Positions 25,710 through 34,140 of a stretch of 64,000 nucleotides of DNA are shown here, piece after piece. Source of the stretch: Streptomyces venezuelae (lineage in GTDB: Bacteria; Actinomycetota; Actinomycetes; Streptomycetales; Streptomycetaceae); the NCBI RefSeq assembly GCF_008642335.1, contig NZ_CP029191.1, positions 1,860,001 through 1,924,000 on the forward strand, given 5' to 3'. Below the pieces are notes generated by a model. The model made no database searches. It saw nothing but the letters and a program-made list of their open reading frames with translations, and was not told the DNA's origin. Position numbers and translations under genes: made by a program. The stretch's first letter is position 1, and each line of letters begins with the position of its first letter.

Positions 25710-25901
25710 GTGGGAAAGGGCTCCGGTACGGACATTGAAGTCGTAGGTACTGCAACGCCGGAGCCGATTTCGCACTCTGTAGAAGCCGGACAGCCTAGGA
25801 AGCGCGACTCCCGCGAAACGGAAGGCGCCTCGACAACCGAGGGGACATACAACAGACGCGAGCGCAGCCTGCTATGTCTGAGGAGCGCAGGCTCGCAGCG
25901 C
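25710..25901 (-). other. rpsA 5' leader region
   Basis: From the predicted start near 25902 to the ATG at 25709 there are about 190 untranslated bases. On the mRNA strand the region has GCGAGCCTG near 25885 and a partly complementary CAGGCTGCGCTCGC near 25855-25870, which could form an imperfect hairpin. Autoregulation by S1 of its own mRNA is known in E. coli; whether this leader serves that role is inferred only. Confidence 0.35.
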
Positions 25902-25908
25902 AACTTGT

Positions 25909-25937
25909 AGCATACGGGGGCAGCCGGACAGGGTCAA
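25909..25937 (-). promoter_or_regulatory. Predicted rpsA promoter
   Basis: On the minus strand: TTGACC, 17-base spacer, TATGCT (top-strand GGTCAA at 25932-25937 and AGCATA at 25909-25914). It is a good match to the housekeeping sigma consensus. The 356-bp intergenic region 25710-26065 otherwise holds only the rpsA leader and the upstream region of the methyltransferase gene. Confidence 0.6.
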
Positions 25938-26065
25938 TGCGCGAAGGCGCACACCCGGGGCGGATCGCCGCATACCCGGCACAAAACCTGTCGCATGAGG
26001 CCACACGGGCCGCACCGCGCCCCCTTCGCGACGAGGTTCGACGGAAGACACGGAAGAGTACGACG

Positions 26066-26887
26066 ATGGAGCCGATCATCCAAGAGTCCGAGCTGCCCGA
26101 ACCCGAAGCCACCCGGCGTGACGCGAACGTCACGGAGAGCAGCCGCGCGAACCGCGGCTGGTGGGACCGGAATGCCGACGAGTACCAGATCGAGCACGGC
26201 ACGTTCCTCGGGGACGACCGCTTCGTGTGGGGTCCCGAAGGGCTCGACGAGGTCGAAGCCGAGCTGCTCGGTCCGCCCGAGGAGCTCAAGGGCAAGGACA
26301 TCCTGGAGATCGGCGCGGGCGCCGCGCAGTGCTCGCGCTGGCTGGTCTCGCAGGGCGCCAGGCCGGTCGCGCTCGACCTCTCGCACCGCCAGCTCCAGCA
26401 CGCCCTGCGGATCGGCGGAAACGTTCCCCTGGTGCAGGCCGACGCCGGGGTGCTCCCCTTCAAGGACGGCTCCTTCGACCTCGCCTGCTCCGCCTATGGA
26501 GCGCTGCCCTTCGTGGCCGACCCCGTGCTCGTCCTCAAGGAGGTGCGGCGCGTGCTGCGGCCCGGCGGCCGCTTCGTCTTCTCCGCGACGCACCCGATCC
26601 GCTGGGCCTTCCCCGACGAGCCGGGTCCGGAGGGCCTCTCCGTAGCGGCCTCCTATTTCGACCGCACTCCTTATGTGGAGCAGGACGAGCAGGGCAACGC
26701 GGTCTACGTGGAGCATCACAGGACGATCGGCGACCGGGTGCGGGACATCGTGGCCGCCGGGCTGCGTCTCGTCGACATCGTGGAGCCGGAGTGGCCCGCC
26801 TGGAACACCCAGGAGTGGGGCGGCTGGTCCCCGCTGCGCGGAAACCTGATCCCGGGGACGGCCATCTACGTGTGCGTACGAGACTGA
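26066..26887 (+). CDS. Class I SAM-dependent methyltransferase
   Basis: 273 residues from ATG 26066; the frame stays open upstream to 25874, but that segment overlaps the rpsA promoter region and lacks domain features. NRGWWDRNADEYQIEHGTFLG, then motif I DILEIGAGAAQCSRWL, QADAGVLPFKDGSFDLACSAYGALPFV and EVRRVLRPGGRFVFSATHP are the pattern of Methyltransf_11 proteins. Substrate unknown. It is placed 4 bp before the hrpB start and is likely co-transcribed with it; the same methyltransferase-rpsA adjacency is kept in other Streptomyces from memory. Confidence 0.9.
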   Translation: MEPIIQESELPEPEATRRDANVTESSRANRGWWDRNADEYQIEHGTFLGDDRFVWGPEGLDEVEAELLGPPEELKGKDILEIGAGAAQCSRWLVSQGARPVALDLSHRQLQHALRIGGNVPLVQADAGVLPFKDGSFDLACSAYGALPFVADPVLVLKEVRRVLRPGGRFVFSATHPIRWAFPDEPGPEGLSVAASYFDRTPYVEQDEQGNAVYVEHHRTIGDRVRDIVAAGLRLVDIVEPEWPAWNTQEWGGWSPLRGNLIPGTAIYVCVRD

Positions 26888-26891
26888 GTAC

Positions 26892-29423
26892 GTGACCGGT
26901 CTCCGTAACGAAGCGCTGGACCTGCCCGTACGCGACGCGCTGCCCGCCCTCCGCTCCGCTCTGGAGGGGCCGGGCAGCGCCGTGCTGTGTGCCCCGCCGG
27001 GGACGGGCAAGACGACGCTGGTGCCGCTGGACCTGGCCGGGCTGCTCGATGCCTCGCGGGGGTCGCGCCGGGTCGTCGTCGCCGAGCCGCGGCGGATCGC
27101 CGCGCGGGCGGCCGCCCGGCGGATGGCGTGGCTGCTCGGCGAGAAGGTGGGCGACAGCGTCGGCTACACCGTGCGCGGTGAGCGCGTGGTGGGCGCGCGC
27201 ACGCGCGTGGAGGTCGTCACGACCGGTGTCCTGCTGCAGCGGCTCCAGCGCGACCAGGAGCTGGCCGGCGTCGACGTGGTCATCCTCGACGAGTGCCACG
27301 AGCGGCATCTGGACGCGGACACCGTGGCGGCGTTCCTGGTGGACGTGCGGGCGGCGCTGCGGCCCGAGCTGCGGCTGGTGGCGGCGTCCGCGACGACCGA
27401 CGCGGAGGGCTGGGCGCGGCTCCTCGGGGACGCGCCCGTGGTGGAGGCGCGCGGGACCGCGCACCCCGTGGAGGTGGTGTGGGCGCCGCCGCCGCGCGCG
27501 GTGCGGCCGCCGCACGGGATGCGGGTGGATCCCGCGCTGCTGTCCCATGTGGCGTCGGTGGTGCGGCGGGCGCTGGCCGAGCGGGACGGGGACGTCCTCT
27601 GTTTCCTGCCCGGGGTCGGCGAGATCGCGCGGGTCGCCGGGCAGCTGACGGGCCTCGGCGACGTGGAGGTGCTGCAGGTCCACGGGCGGGCACCCGCGGC
27701 GGTGCAGGACGCGGTGCTCACCGGGTCGGCGGGCCGGCGCGTGGTGCTCGCGACGTCGGTGGCCGAGTCGTCGTTGACGGTGCCCGGGGTGCGGGTGGTC
27801 GTGGACTCGGGGCTCGCGCGGGAGCCGCGGGTGGACCACGCGCGCGGGCTGAGCGCGCTGGCGACGGTGCGGGCCTCGCAGGCGGCGGGGCGGCAGCGGG
27901 CGGGCCGGGCCGGGCGTGAGGCGCCGGGGGCGGTGTACCGGTGCTGGGCCGAGGCCGAGGACGGGCGTCTGCCGCGTTTTCCCGCCCCGGAGATCAAAGT
28001 GGCCGACCTCGCGGCGTTCGCGCTCCAGGCGGCCTGCTGGGGCGATCCCGACGCCTCCGGGCTCGCACTCCTCGATGCACCGCCGGGCGGCGCGATGGCG
28101 GCGGCCCGTGAGGTGCTCGCCGCGGTCGGCGCGGTGGACGCGGGCACGGGCCGTGCGACGGAGCGGGGGACGCGGATGTCCCGGGTGGGACTGCATCCCC
28201 GGCTCGCGCGGGCCCTGCTCGACGCCGCGCCGCGGGTCGGCGCCCGCCGTGCGGCGGAGGCGGTGGCGCTCCTGAGCGAGGAACCGCCGCGCGAGTACGG
28301 CGACGACCTGGCGGGCGCGTGGCGGGCGGCGCGCGCCAGCAAGGACGCGTACGGGTCGCGGTGGCGGACCGAGGCGAGGCGCCTCGCGTCATCGGCGCCC
28401 GGAGGCCCCTCCGAGGGCGCCGGCAGCGACGAGTACGTGGCCGGTCTGGTGGCCGCTCTCGCGTTTCCGGAGCGGGTGGCCCGGAGTGTGGGCGGCGGGA
28501 CGTATCTGATGGCGGGCGGGACCCGCGCCGAGGTCCGGCAGGGCTCCGCGCTGTCCGGGGCGCGATGGCTCGCGGTGGCCGTGGCCGACCGTCCGGTGGG
28601 CGCGGGCCACGCGCGCGTGCTCCTTGCCGGGCACGTCGACGAGGGCGTGGCGCGTGACGCGGCGGCCCCGCTGCACTCCGAGGGCGACGAGGTGGCGTGG
28701 AGCGGCGGTGACGTGGTGGCGCGGCACGTGGAGCGGCTCGGCGCGGTGGAGCTCGCGGTGCGCCCTTTGAAGGAGTCCGCTCCGCGGCTGGTGCGGGAGG
28801 CGCTGTTGGCCGGTCTTCGGGAGGAGGGGACGGGGCTTCTGAAGTGGTCGCGTGGCGCGCGGGAGCTGCGGGAGCGGCTCGCGTTCCTGCACCGCCACCT
28901 CGGGGCGCCCTGGCCCGACGTATCGGAGAACGCGCTGCACGCGCGCGTGGACGAGTGGCTGGAGCCGGAGCTCTCCCGGTCGGCGCGCCGGGCCGATCTC
29001 GGACGCATCGACGCCGGGCAGGCCCTTGGGCGGCTGCTGCCGTGGGCGACGGGCGAGGCGACGCGCCTCGACGAGCTCGCCCCTGAGCGCCTTGAGGTGC
29101 CGAGCGGGTCCCGGATCCGGATCGACTACTCCGACCCCGAGCAGCCGGTGCTCGCCGTCAAGCTGCAGGAGATGTTCGGCCTCGCCGACACCCCGCGCAT
29201 CGCGGACGGCAGGGTCCCCGTCGTCGTCCACCTCCTGTCCCCCGCGGGGCGTCCTGCGGCCGTCACCGCCGACCTCGCCTCCTTCTGGCGGTCCGGCTAC
29301 CGCGCGGTCCGTTCCGACCTGCGCGGCCGCTACCCGAAGCACCCGTGGCCGGAGGACCCGGCGACGGCCGAGCCGACCCGCCACACCAAGGCCCGGCAGG
29401 CCGCGCGGGGCTCTGAGGGGTAG
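26892..29423 (+). CDS. hrpB: ATP-dependent helicase HrpB
   Basis: 843 residues from a GTG at 26892. The DEAH-type ATPase core is complete: Q-region LPVRDALPALRSAL, motif I CAPPGTGKTTLVP, Ia VAEPRRIAARAAARRMA, motif II DECHERHLDAD, motif III ASATTDAE, and motif VI AGRQRAGRAGREAPG. The C-terminal half (LSEEPPREYGDD, ARELRERLAFLHRHLG, IRIDYSDPEQPVLAVKLQEMFG) matches the HrpB-specific domain. HrpB is an RNA helicase-like ATPase with unclear cellular role. Coding strand is very G-rich. Last gene of the methyltransferase-hrpB pair. Confidence 0.95.
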   Translation: MTGLRNEALDLPVRDALPALRSALEGPGSAVLCAPPGTGKTTLVPLDLAGLLDASRGSRRVVVAEPRRIAARAAARRMAWLLGEKVGDSVGYTVRGERVVGARTRVEVVTTGVLLQRLQRDQELAGVDVVILDECHERHLDADTVAAFLVDVRAALRPELRLVAASATTDAEGWARLLGDAPVVEARGTAHPVEVVWAPPPRAVRPPHGMRVDPALLSHVASVVRRALAERDGDVLCFLPGVGEIARVAGQLTGLGDVEVLQVHGRAPAAVQDAVLTGSAGRRVVLATSVAESSLTVPGVRVVVDSGLAREPRVDHARGLSALATVRASQAAGRQRAGRAGREAPGAVYRCWAEAEDGRLPRFPAPEIKVADLAAFALQAACWGDPDASGLALLDAPPGGAMAAAREVLAAVGAVDAGTGRATERGTRMSRVGLHPRLARALLDAAPRVGARRAAEAVALLSEEPPREYGDDLAGAWRAARASKDAYGSRWRTEARRLASSAPGGPSEGAGSDEYVAGLVAALAFPERVARSVGGGTYLMAGGTRAEVRQGSALSGARWLAVAVADRPVGAGHARVLLAGHVDEGVARDAAAPLHSEGDEVAWSGGDVVARHVERLGAVELAVRPLKESAPRLVREALLAGLREEGTGLLKWSRGARELRERLAFLHRHLGAPWPDVSENALHARVDEWLEPELSRSARRADLGRIDAGQALGRLLPWATGEATRLDELAPERLEVPSGSRIRIDYSDPEQPVLAVKLQEMFGLADTPRIADGRVPVVVHLLSPAGRPAAVTADLASFWRSGYRAVRSDLRGRYPKHPWPEDPATAEPTRHTKARQAARGSEG

Positions 29424-29441
29424 CAGCCGCGGGACGGGGCC

Positions 29442-30440
29442 CTAGGCGTTGACGGGTTCCGGTTCGGGGTCGCTCTCCGCCGTGGGCGCCGGATCGCCGG
29501 GCCTGCGGCTGCGGGCCTCCAGCCAGAGCGCGAGGGCCAGCAGAAGGATGCCGAGGGTCAGGAATCCCCAGGGGAGGTACGAGGTCAGCAGGAGGACCAG
29601 GACGCGCTGGGACTTGACCAGGTCGACGGTGTCCTTGATGTAGTCCTCGCGCATCTTCACGTGCCCGGAGAAGACGGTGACCTTGTCGCGGTCGCCGAGG
29701 AGGGTGCCGCCGCGGAGTTCGTTGTTCTGGATCTCCTCTCCGTAGACGGGCGCTCCGGTGGTGGGTTCGACCCAGAACTTGCGGACGGTGGTGTACCAGC
29801 GGGTGGTGCCCGTCTTGGCGAGGGACTCCGGAGTGATGCCTTTGACGGGCATCGTCTTCGGGAAGGGCACTTTGGTCCAGGGGATGGTCTGCTCGAAGTA
29901 GTAGACCTCCAGGCCGCGGAAGTTCTGGGTGCCCTTGTAGTGGATGGGGCGGGTGACGCGGGCCTGCGCGTCGAAGTACTCGTAGTCGCGCTTCTCGGTG
30001 AGGAAGGGCCACTTGAACTCGATGCCCTCGCGTTTGACGGGGTCCCCGTCGACCGCTTCTCCCGTGGCGTGGACGGGTTCCTGGCTGTGCGCGTCGAAGA
30101 TGTACCGCTCGGGGATCTTGGAGACCATCTTGCCGTCGGCGTCCTGGACGTAGGAGAGGGCGTCCCAGACCACGACGTCGCGGTCCGCCGTCTTCTCGAT
30201 CTTCTCGGAGGCCTCGACGTTGCCCTTGAGGGTCTGCACGATGGTGACCTTGTCGATCTTCTCGGCCTTCATGGAGCCGTAGTCGATGAGGGTCGGGTCG
30301 TCCGCCTCCAGGACCGCCTCCTGGTACTGGCTCGGCGGGATCTTGGCGAGCCGCGGGAAGGCGTACCAGCGCATGAGCGGGGACATGGCCGTGCAGAACA
30401 CGGCGAAGGCGAGCAGGACGAGGCTGGCCTTGCGGCGCAT
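29442..30440 (-). CDS. DUF3068 domain membrane protein
   Basis: 332 residues. A membrane segment near the N-terminus (about 5-25: SLVLLAFAVFCTAMSPLMRWY) and one near the C-terminus (about 283-309) flank a long extracytoplasmic domain with DYGSMKAEKIDKVTIVQTLKG, WPFLTEKRDYEYFDAQARVTRP and TRWYTTVRKFWVEPTTGAPVYGEE (given in parts). This is DUF3068, an actinobacterial family related to PorA-like annotations. The C-terminal tail is acidic and Pro-rich. It follows the SPW_0924 gene by 20 bp on the same strand. Confidence 0.88.
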   Translation of the reverse strand: MRRKASLVLLAFAVFCTAMSPLMRWYAFPRLAKIPPSQYQEAVLEADDPTLIDYGSMKAEKIDKVTIVQTLKGNVEASEKIEKTADRDVVVWDALSYVQDADGKMVSKIPERYIFDAHSQEPVHATGEAVDGDPVKREGIEFKWPFLTEKRDYEYFDAQARVTRPIHYKGTQNFRGLEVYYFEQTIPWTKVPFPKTMPVKGITPESLAKTGTTRWYTTVRKFWVEPTTGAPVYGEEIQNNELRGGTLLGDRDKVTVFSGHVKMREDYIKDTVDLVKSQRVLVLLLTSYLPWGFLTLGILLLALALWLEARSRRPGDPAPTAESDPEPEPVNA

Positions 30441-30460
30441 CGCGGCGGCCCTCCCTACGT

Positions 30461-30595
30461 CTATGGGTGCTTGGGGACAGTGGTGAGGAGCGGCTCGGGG
30501 GACGTCTCGCCCGATGGGGCGCCGATCGCCGTGATGGTCAGGACCAGGGCGAGCGCGGCGGCGAGACCTGCGGCGGCGGCGATGAGAGCGCGCAT
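30461..30595 (-). CDS. SPW_0924 family small protein
   Basis: 44 residues from ATG 30595: MRALIAAAAGLAAALALVLT followed by ITAIGAPSGETSPEPLLTTV and PKHP. It is a single hydrophobic segment with a short outer tail; I recognise the SPW_0924 family, known only from Streptomyces and relatives. Longer reading to 30688 would add 31 unlikely residues. It precedes the DUF3068 gene in the same direction, so the two probably form a two-gene operon and could work together at the membrane. Confidence 0.8.
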   Translation of the reverse strand: MRALIAAAAGLAAALALVLTITAIGAPSGETSPEPLLTTVPKHP

Positions 30596-30694
30596 GCGGG
30601 GCCTCCCGATTCGGCGTACGGCCGGAACTGATAGGTCGTCAGGCCGGGCACCGTAGCAACGGACGGGCGAGATGAGAACACGTTGCACAACACA

Positions 30695-30731
30695 GGACCG
30701 CCCCTCCGCCGTGGTGGCGGAGGGGCGGTCC
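30695..30731. terminator. Hairpin terminator after lytic transglycosylase gene
   Basis: GGACCGCCCCTCCGCC (30695-30710), loop GTGGT, GGCGGAGGGGCGGTCC (30716-30731): perfect 16-bp stem 38 bp past the transglycosylase stop on its downstream side. Confidence 0.85.
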
Positions 30732-30768
30732 TTGTCGCCGCGTGGCGGGCCCGCGCGGGCCCGTCCGG

Positions 30769-32511
30769 TCAGGCGCCGGGCGAAGCGCTCGTGGAGGCGC
30801 TCGGCGACGCGCTGGGCGAGGCACTCGCGGAGTCCGACGGCGACGGCGTCGCGTCGGGCTCCGGCGCGGTCACCTTCAGCTCGACGGTCAGCGTGGCGCC
30901 GCCCTCCGTGACGATGCGCAGCAGGTACGTGCCGGCCGCGCCGTCCGCGTACATCTTCGGGAGCTTCAGCACGCCGTTCGGGCCGGTCTTCAGGCCCGTC
31001 AGGGTGCGGACCGGGTTGCCGTCCGCGCCCTTGAAGTACGGGCCCTTGTCGTTGGCGGAGGCGTCCGTCGCCGACTTGATCATCGTGGCGGTCGCCGCGA
31101 CGCCGTCCGCGACCTTGCCCTTGTGCGTCGCCCTGACCTCGACCTGGTCGGCGAACTCCTTGCCCGTCTCGCAGACGAGCGCCTTGTCGCTGGTCCTGGC
31201 GAGCGCGTCGGCGACGCGGGCGAGGGTCTGCGCCTCGAAGTCGACGCGGGACGCCGCCTTGCCCGGGACCCGGGCCTGCACGACGAACTTGCCGGCCTTC
31301 TGCCCCGCCTTCAGCACCGGCGCGGTGGCCTTGCCCCGGGAGTCCGTGGTGACGGTGACGCTCCGCGCGCCGCCCTCGAAGCGGGCGTCCGTGTCACCGG
31401 ACACCGTGAACCGCACCTTCACCTTGGGCACGAAGGCGCCCGACTCGGTCAGGGCACGCACCGCGACGCGCTCGCCGAAGGCGTTGCCCGTCTTCGCGAC
31501 GAGGTCGCCCGTCCCGGCGTTCGCCAGCATGTCGACGTCCGCGGGCTTCGGCTTCTCCGAGCCGCCACCGCTCGGCGGCGTCGGCTTGGAGCTGCCGCCG
31601 CCGTTGTTGCCCGGCTTGTCGGCGCCGGAGCCGGGCCGCGGCTTCGGCTTGGACGACGGGGAGTTCGACGGCGTCGGGTCCGGGCGCAGGCCCGGGTAGC
31701 GGGTGTCGCTGCGGTCGTCCGGCAGAACACCTGTGCCGTCGGGGATCTCGTGGGTGCCCTTGCGGTAGTACTCCAGCCACGACAGGACCGTGTTCAGGTA
31801 GTCCGTCGACCGGTTGTAGCTCAGGATCGCCTTGTGCAGGTCGGCCTCGACGGACAGGTCGCGGTCGTTCGCACACAGATAACGGCCCGCGGCGAGCGCC
31901 GCGTCGTAGATGTTGTTGGGGTCCTTCTCGCCGTCGCCGTTGCCGTCCTGGCCCCAGGTCGCCCACGTCGACGGAATGAACTGCATCGGGCCGACGGCAC
32001 GGTCGTGCGTGGTGTCCCCGTCGTACGCGCCCCTGTCGGTGTCGGTGATCTTCGCGAAGCCGTTGCCGTTCAGGGGCGGGCCGAGGATCGGCTTGATCGT
32101 CGTGCCGTTCGCGTCGACACGGCCGCCGCGGGCCTGGCCGGACTCCACCTTGCCGATGGCCGCGAGGAGTTGCCAGGGCAGGTTGCAGCCGGGCTTGTCC
32201 TTGTTGAGGGCCGTCTCGGCCTTCTTGTACGCGTCGAGGACCGTGACGGGCAGGCCCGCTTCCTGCTTGGTGTTCCCGCCGTTCGGCGGGACGGGGCTCT
32301 TCAGCTCCGGCAGGTCGGTGTAGTACGGGGAGTCGCCGGTCGCGGAATCACCGGACGGCGGTGGGGTGTCGGCCGCGCCCGCCGCCGGCCCCTCGCGTCC
32401 CACGTCCGTCACGCCCGGTGCCTGCGACGCGGCGAGGGCCGCCACCGCCGCCGCGGCGACCGCGGCGGTCACCGTTCCTCTGCGCAGCCGCCTGCCGATT
32501 ACCGGCCCCAT
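30769..32511 (-). CDS. Secreted lytic transglycosylase domain protein
   Basis: 580 residues from ATG 32511 (MGPVIGRRLRR); starts 7 and 19 codons further upstream are possible. A basic N-terminus and Ala-rich hydrophobic segment (about 12-30) form a signal peptide. The catalytic domain carries LLAAIGKVESGQARGGRVD (catalytic Glu in KVES), RAVGPMQFIPSTWATWG and NIYDAALAAGRYLC, typical of SLT/MltB-type muramidases that cut peptidoglycan glycan strands. A Pro/Ser/Gly-rich linker follows, then two Ig-like beta domains (VRFTVSGDTDARFEGG and ATMIKSATDA regions) and a Ser/Ala-rich tail. It faces the cell wall. The gene is followed by a strong terminator. Confidence 0.9.
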   Translation of the reverse strand: MGPVIGRRLRRGTVTAAVAAAAVAALAASQAPGVTDVGREGPAAGAADTPPPSGDSATGDSPYYTDLPELKSPVPPNGGNTKQEAGLPVTVLDAYKKAETALNKDKPGCNLPWQLLAAIGKVESGQARGGRVDANGTTIKPILGPPLNGNGFAKITDTDRGAYDGDTTHDRAVGPMQFIPSTWATWGQDGNGDGEKDPNNIYDAALAAGRYLCANDRDLSVEADLHKAILSYNRSTDYLNTVLSWLEYYRKGTHEIPDGTGVLPDDRSDTRYPGLRPDPTPSNSPSSKPKPRPGSGADKPGNNGGGSSKPTPPSGGGSEKPKPADVDMLANAGTGDLVAKTGNAFGERVAVRALTESGAFVPKVKVRFTVSGDTDARFEGGARSVTVTTDSRGKATAPVLKAGQKAGKFVVQARVPGKAASRVDFEAQTLARVADALARTSDKALVCETGKEFADQVEVRATHKGKVADGVAATATMIKSATDASANDKGPYFKGADGNPVRTLTGLKTGPNGVLKLPKMYADGAAGTYLLRIVTEGGATLTVELKVTAPEPDATPSPSDSASASPSASPSASTSASPGA

Positions 32512-32692
32512 GACCGAGCCACCCCTCCCCATTGACGACTGTTGCGCGTCGCCCCACCCCCGGTGCACGCTTGCTTTCGCACGCGCGTGCTCTCAGTGGA
32601 TCGACTCAGCCGACACTACGACAACTTCACGCGCCCAGGCACCCGTTCGTGCCCGGTTTTTACCGGTTGGCAGGACCGCCGCGACAGGTCTG

Positions 32693-33661
32693 TTACGCAG
32701 CGGGGTCCCAGGTCTCCCCCTCCGGCTCCACCGAGCCGTCCGGGACCTCACTGATCTCACTCTCCGGGGTCAGCCCCTGCACGGCGGAACGGCCCTTGTT
32801 CAGACCGCGGTGGACGGCCTGCGCGATGCGCTCGACGGTCCGCACGCCGTACGCCATCGACGGGTTCCCGTGGCTGAGCACGACGATCCGGTACGTCCGT
32901 CCCTCGCCCTTGAACACCCCGACGCTGTGCACGCGCCAGCCCAGGGTCGCACGGGGCAGCCAGCCGTTCTTGAGGTGGGCGCGGACACCGCGCGGCATAC
33001 CGGCGGGCACTCCCCAGCGCTGGTCGCGCCGTACGTCGGCCATCTGCCGCAGGCCGTACGCACGCGCCCGCTCCTTCAGTACGTCACGTGCGCGACCGGC
33101 GCCCGTCAGCACGCCGAGGAGCCGCATCTGGTCGGCGGCGGTGGTCCGGGTCAGGCCCCAACGGCCGTACGGGCCGAGCGTGGTGGCCGTCGTGCCGACG
33201 CGGCGCAGGAAACGGGAGAGGTAGGGGTGGCCGAGGTCGTTCCAGAGCCGTCCTGCCGCGTTGTTGTCCGACGTGGTGATCATGGGGCGGATGTGGCGGC
33301 GTTCCCACGCGGTGAGGTCGCGGCTCCACTCCTGCGCGCGGCGCAGTGCCGCCTCCATCATCAGGACCTTGGTGACGCTCGCCGCGTCGTAGCGCCGGTT
33401 CCCGGCGAGGTCGCAGGTGAGGCCGGTGCGGGTGTCGTGGACGGACACGGAGACGCTGCCCGCCCTGGACGACAGCGCCGCCCGGATGTCCTTGGACACC
33501 CGGGCGGCGAGAGCACGGTCCTGGCCCGCCGTGCAGAGGGCGGCGCCGCTGCCGTGCTGGGGGCGGCTGGCCTCGGCGGCGGTGACGGGTATGGGGGCGA
33601 GGAGGGCCGTGGTGAGCGCGGCGGCGAACGCTGCGCGGGGCTTTCGCAGGTGAGGAGCCAT
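32693..33661 (-). CDS. Secreted serine hydrolase (class A beta-lactamase-like)
   Basis: 322 residues with a signal peptide (about 1-31, cleavage near VTAAEA). The penicilloyl-serine-transferase motifs are present: SVTK (SxxK), TSDNN (SxN) and HLKNGW (KTG-like), in the right order. A Glu166 equivalent needed for class A lactamase deacylation was not found by eye, so it could be a cell-wall DD-peptidase-like or other serine hydrolase rather than a lactamase. Same strand as the lytic transglycosylase gene (181-bp gap), suggesting a shared cell-wall theme. Confidence 0.85.
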   Translation of the reverse strand: MAPHLRKPRAAFAAALTTALLAPIPVTAAEASRPQHGSGAALCTAGQDRALAARVSKDIRAALSSRAGSVSVSVHDTRTGLTCDLAGNRRYDAASVTKVLMMEAALRRAQEWSRDLTAWERRHIRPMITTSDNNAAGRLWNDLGHPYLSRFLRRVGTTATTLGPYGRWGLTRTTAADQMRLLGVLTGAGRARDVLKERARAYGLRQMADVRRDQRWGVPAGMPRGVRAHLKNGWLPRATLGWRVHSVGVFKGEGRTYRIVVLSHGNPSMAYGVRTVERIAQAVHRGLNKGRSAVQGLTPESEISEVPDGSVEPEGETWDPAA

Positions 33662-33750
33662 GCGGTCATCCTGACGCGGGGGTCAGGGGGCGGCGCCTGC
33701 TTGGGGGCCACGCGGGTGAGCCCGCGTTTTCCCGTGCGGGTGCGTGGGGG

Positions 33751-33972
33751 CTCGTCGCGCAGTTCCCCGCGCCCCTGGAAGCCGGGCCGCCTTCCGGCTG
33801 CGGGTGCGTGGGGGGTGCTCGCGCCGTTCCCCGCGCCCCTAAAAGCCGGGCCGCCTTTTGGGTGCGGGTGTGTGGGGGGGGGTGCTCGCGCAGTTCCCCG
33901 CGCCCCTAAAAGCCGGGCCGCCTTTTGGGTGCGGGTGTGTGGGGGGTGCTCGCGCCGTTCCCCGCGCCCCTG
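33751..33972. repeat. Non-coding tandem repeat array, 3.3 units of 64-67 bp
   Basis: Units start at 33751, 33818, 33885 and 33949 (periods 67, 67 and 64). Core: CGCAGTTCCCCGCGCCCCT, then (A)AAAGCCGGGCCGCC, TTTTGGGTGCGGGTGTGTGG and a G-run. A truncated relative lies at about 33731-33750, and an inverted copy of the core at 34049-34076. The whole 479-bp gap between the serine hydrolase and polA (33662-34140) is filled by this material; no gene is seen in it. Confidence 0.85.
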
Positions 33973-34048
33973 GGTGGGGCTCCTGGGCGTTCCGGTATGT
34001 GTCGCGTCTCTGGGCGGGACGAGCGTGTGGCCCTCGGGTGGACGAGTC

Positions 34049-34076
34049 AGGGGCGCGGGGAACTGCGCGACCAGCC
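34049..34076. repeat. Inverted copy of the intergenic repeat core
   Basis: AGGGGCGCGGGGAACTGCGC followed by GACCAGCC is the opposite orientation of the core of the array at 33751-33972. Array and inverted copy together could form a large hairpin. Confidence 0.75.
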
Positions 34077-34140
34077 ACAGCTGGCCCGCAGTCGAAAGCG
34101 CACCCCCCGCAGAGCGGATCCGGTCCCCGGCCCAGGAGGG

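Noticed and set aside
24402..25910. A 502-codon open frame opposite rpsA
   Set aside because: Antisense shadow of the S1 repeats; it only looks repetitive because S1 is repetitive.
33751..33972. CRISPR array
   Set aside because: Units are contiguous with no variable unique spacers and no cas genes are in the window.
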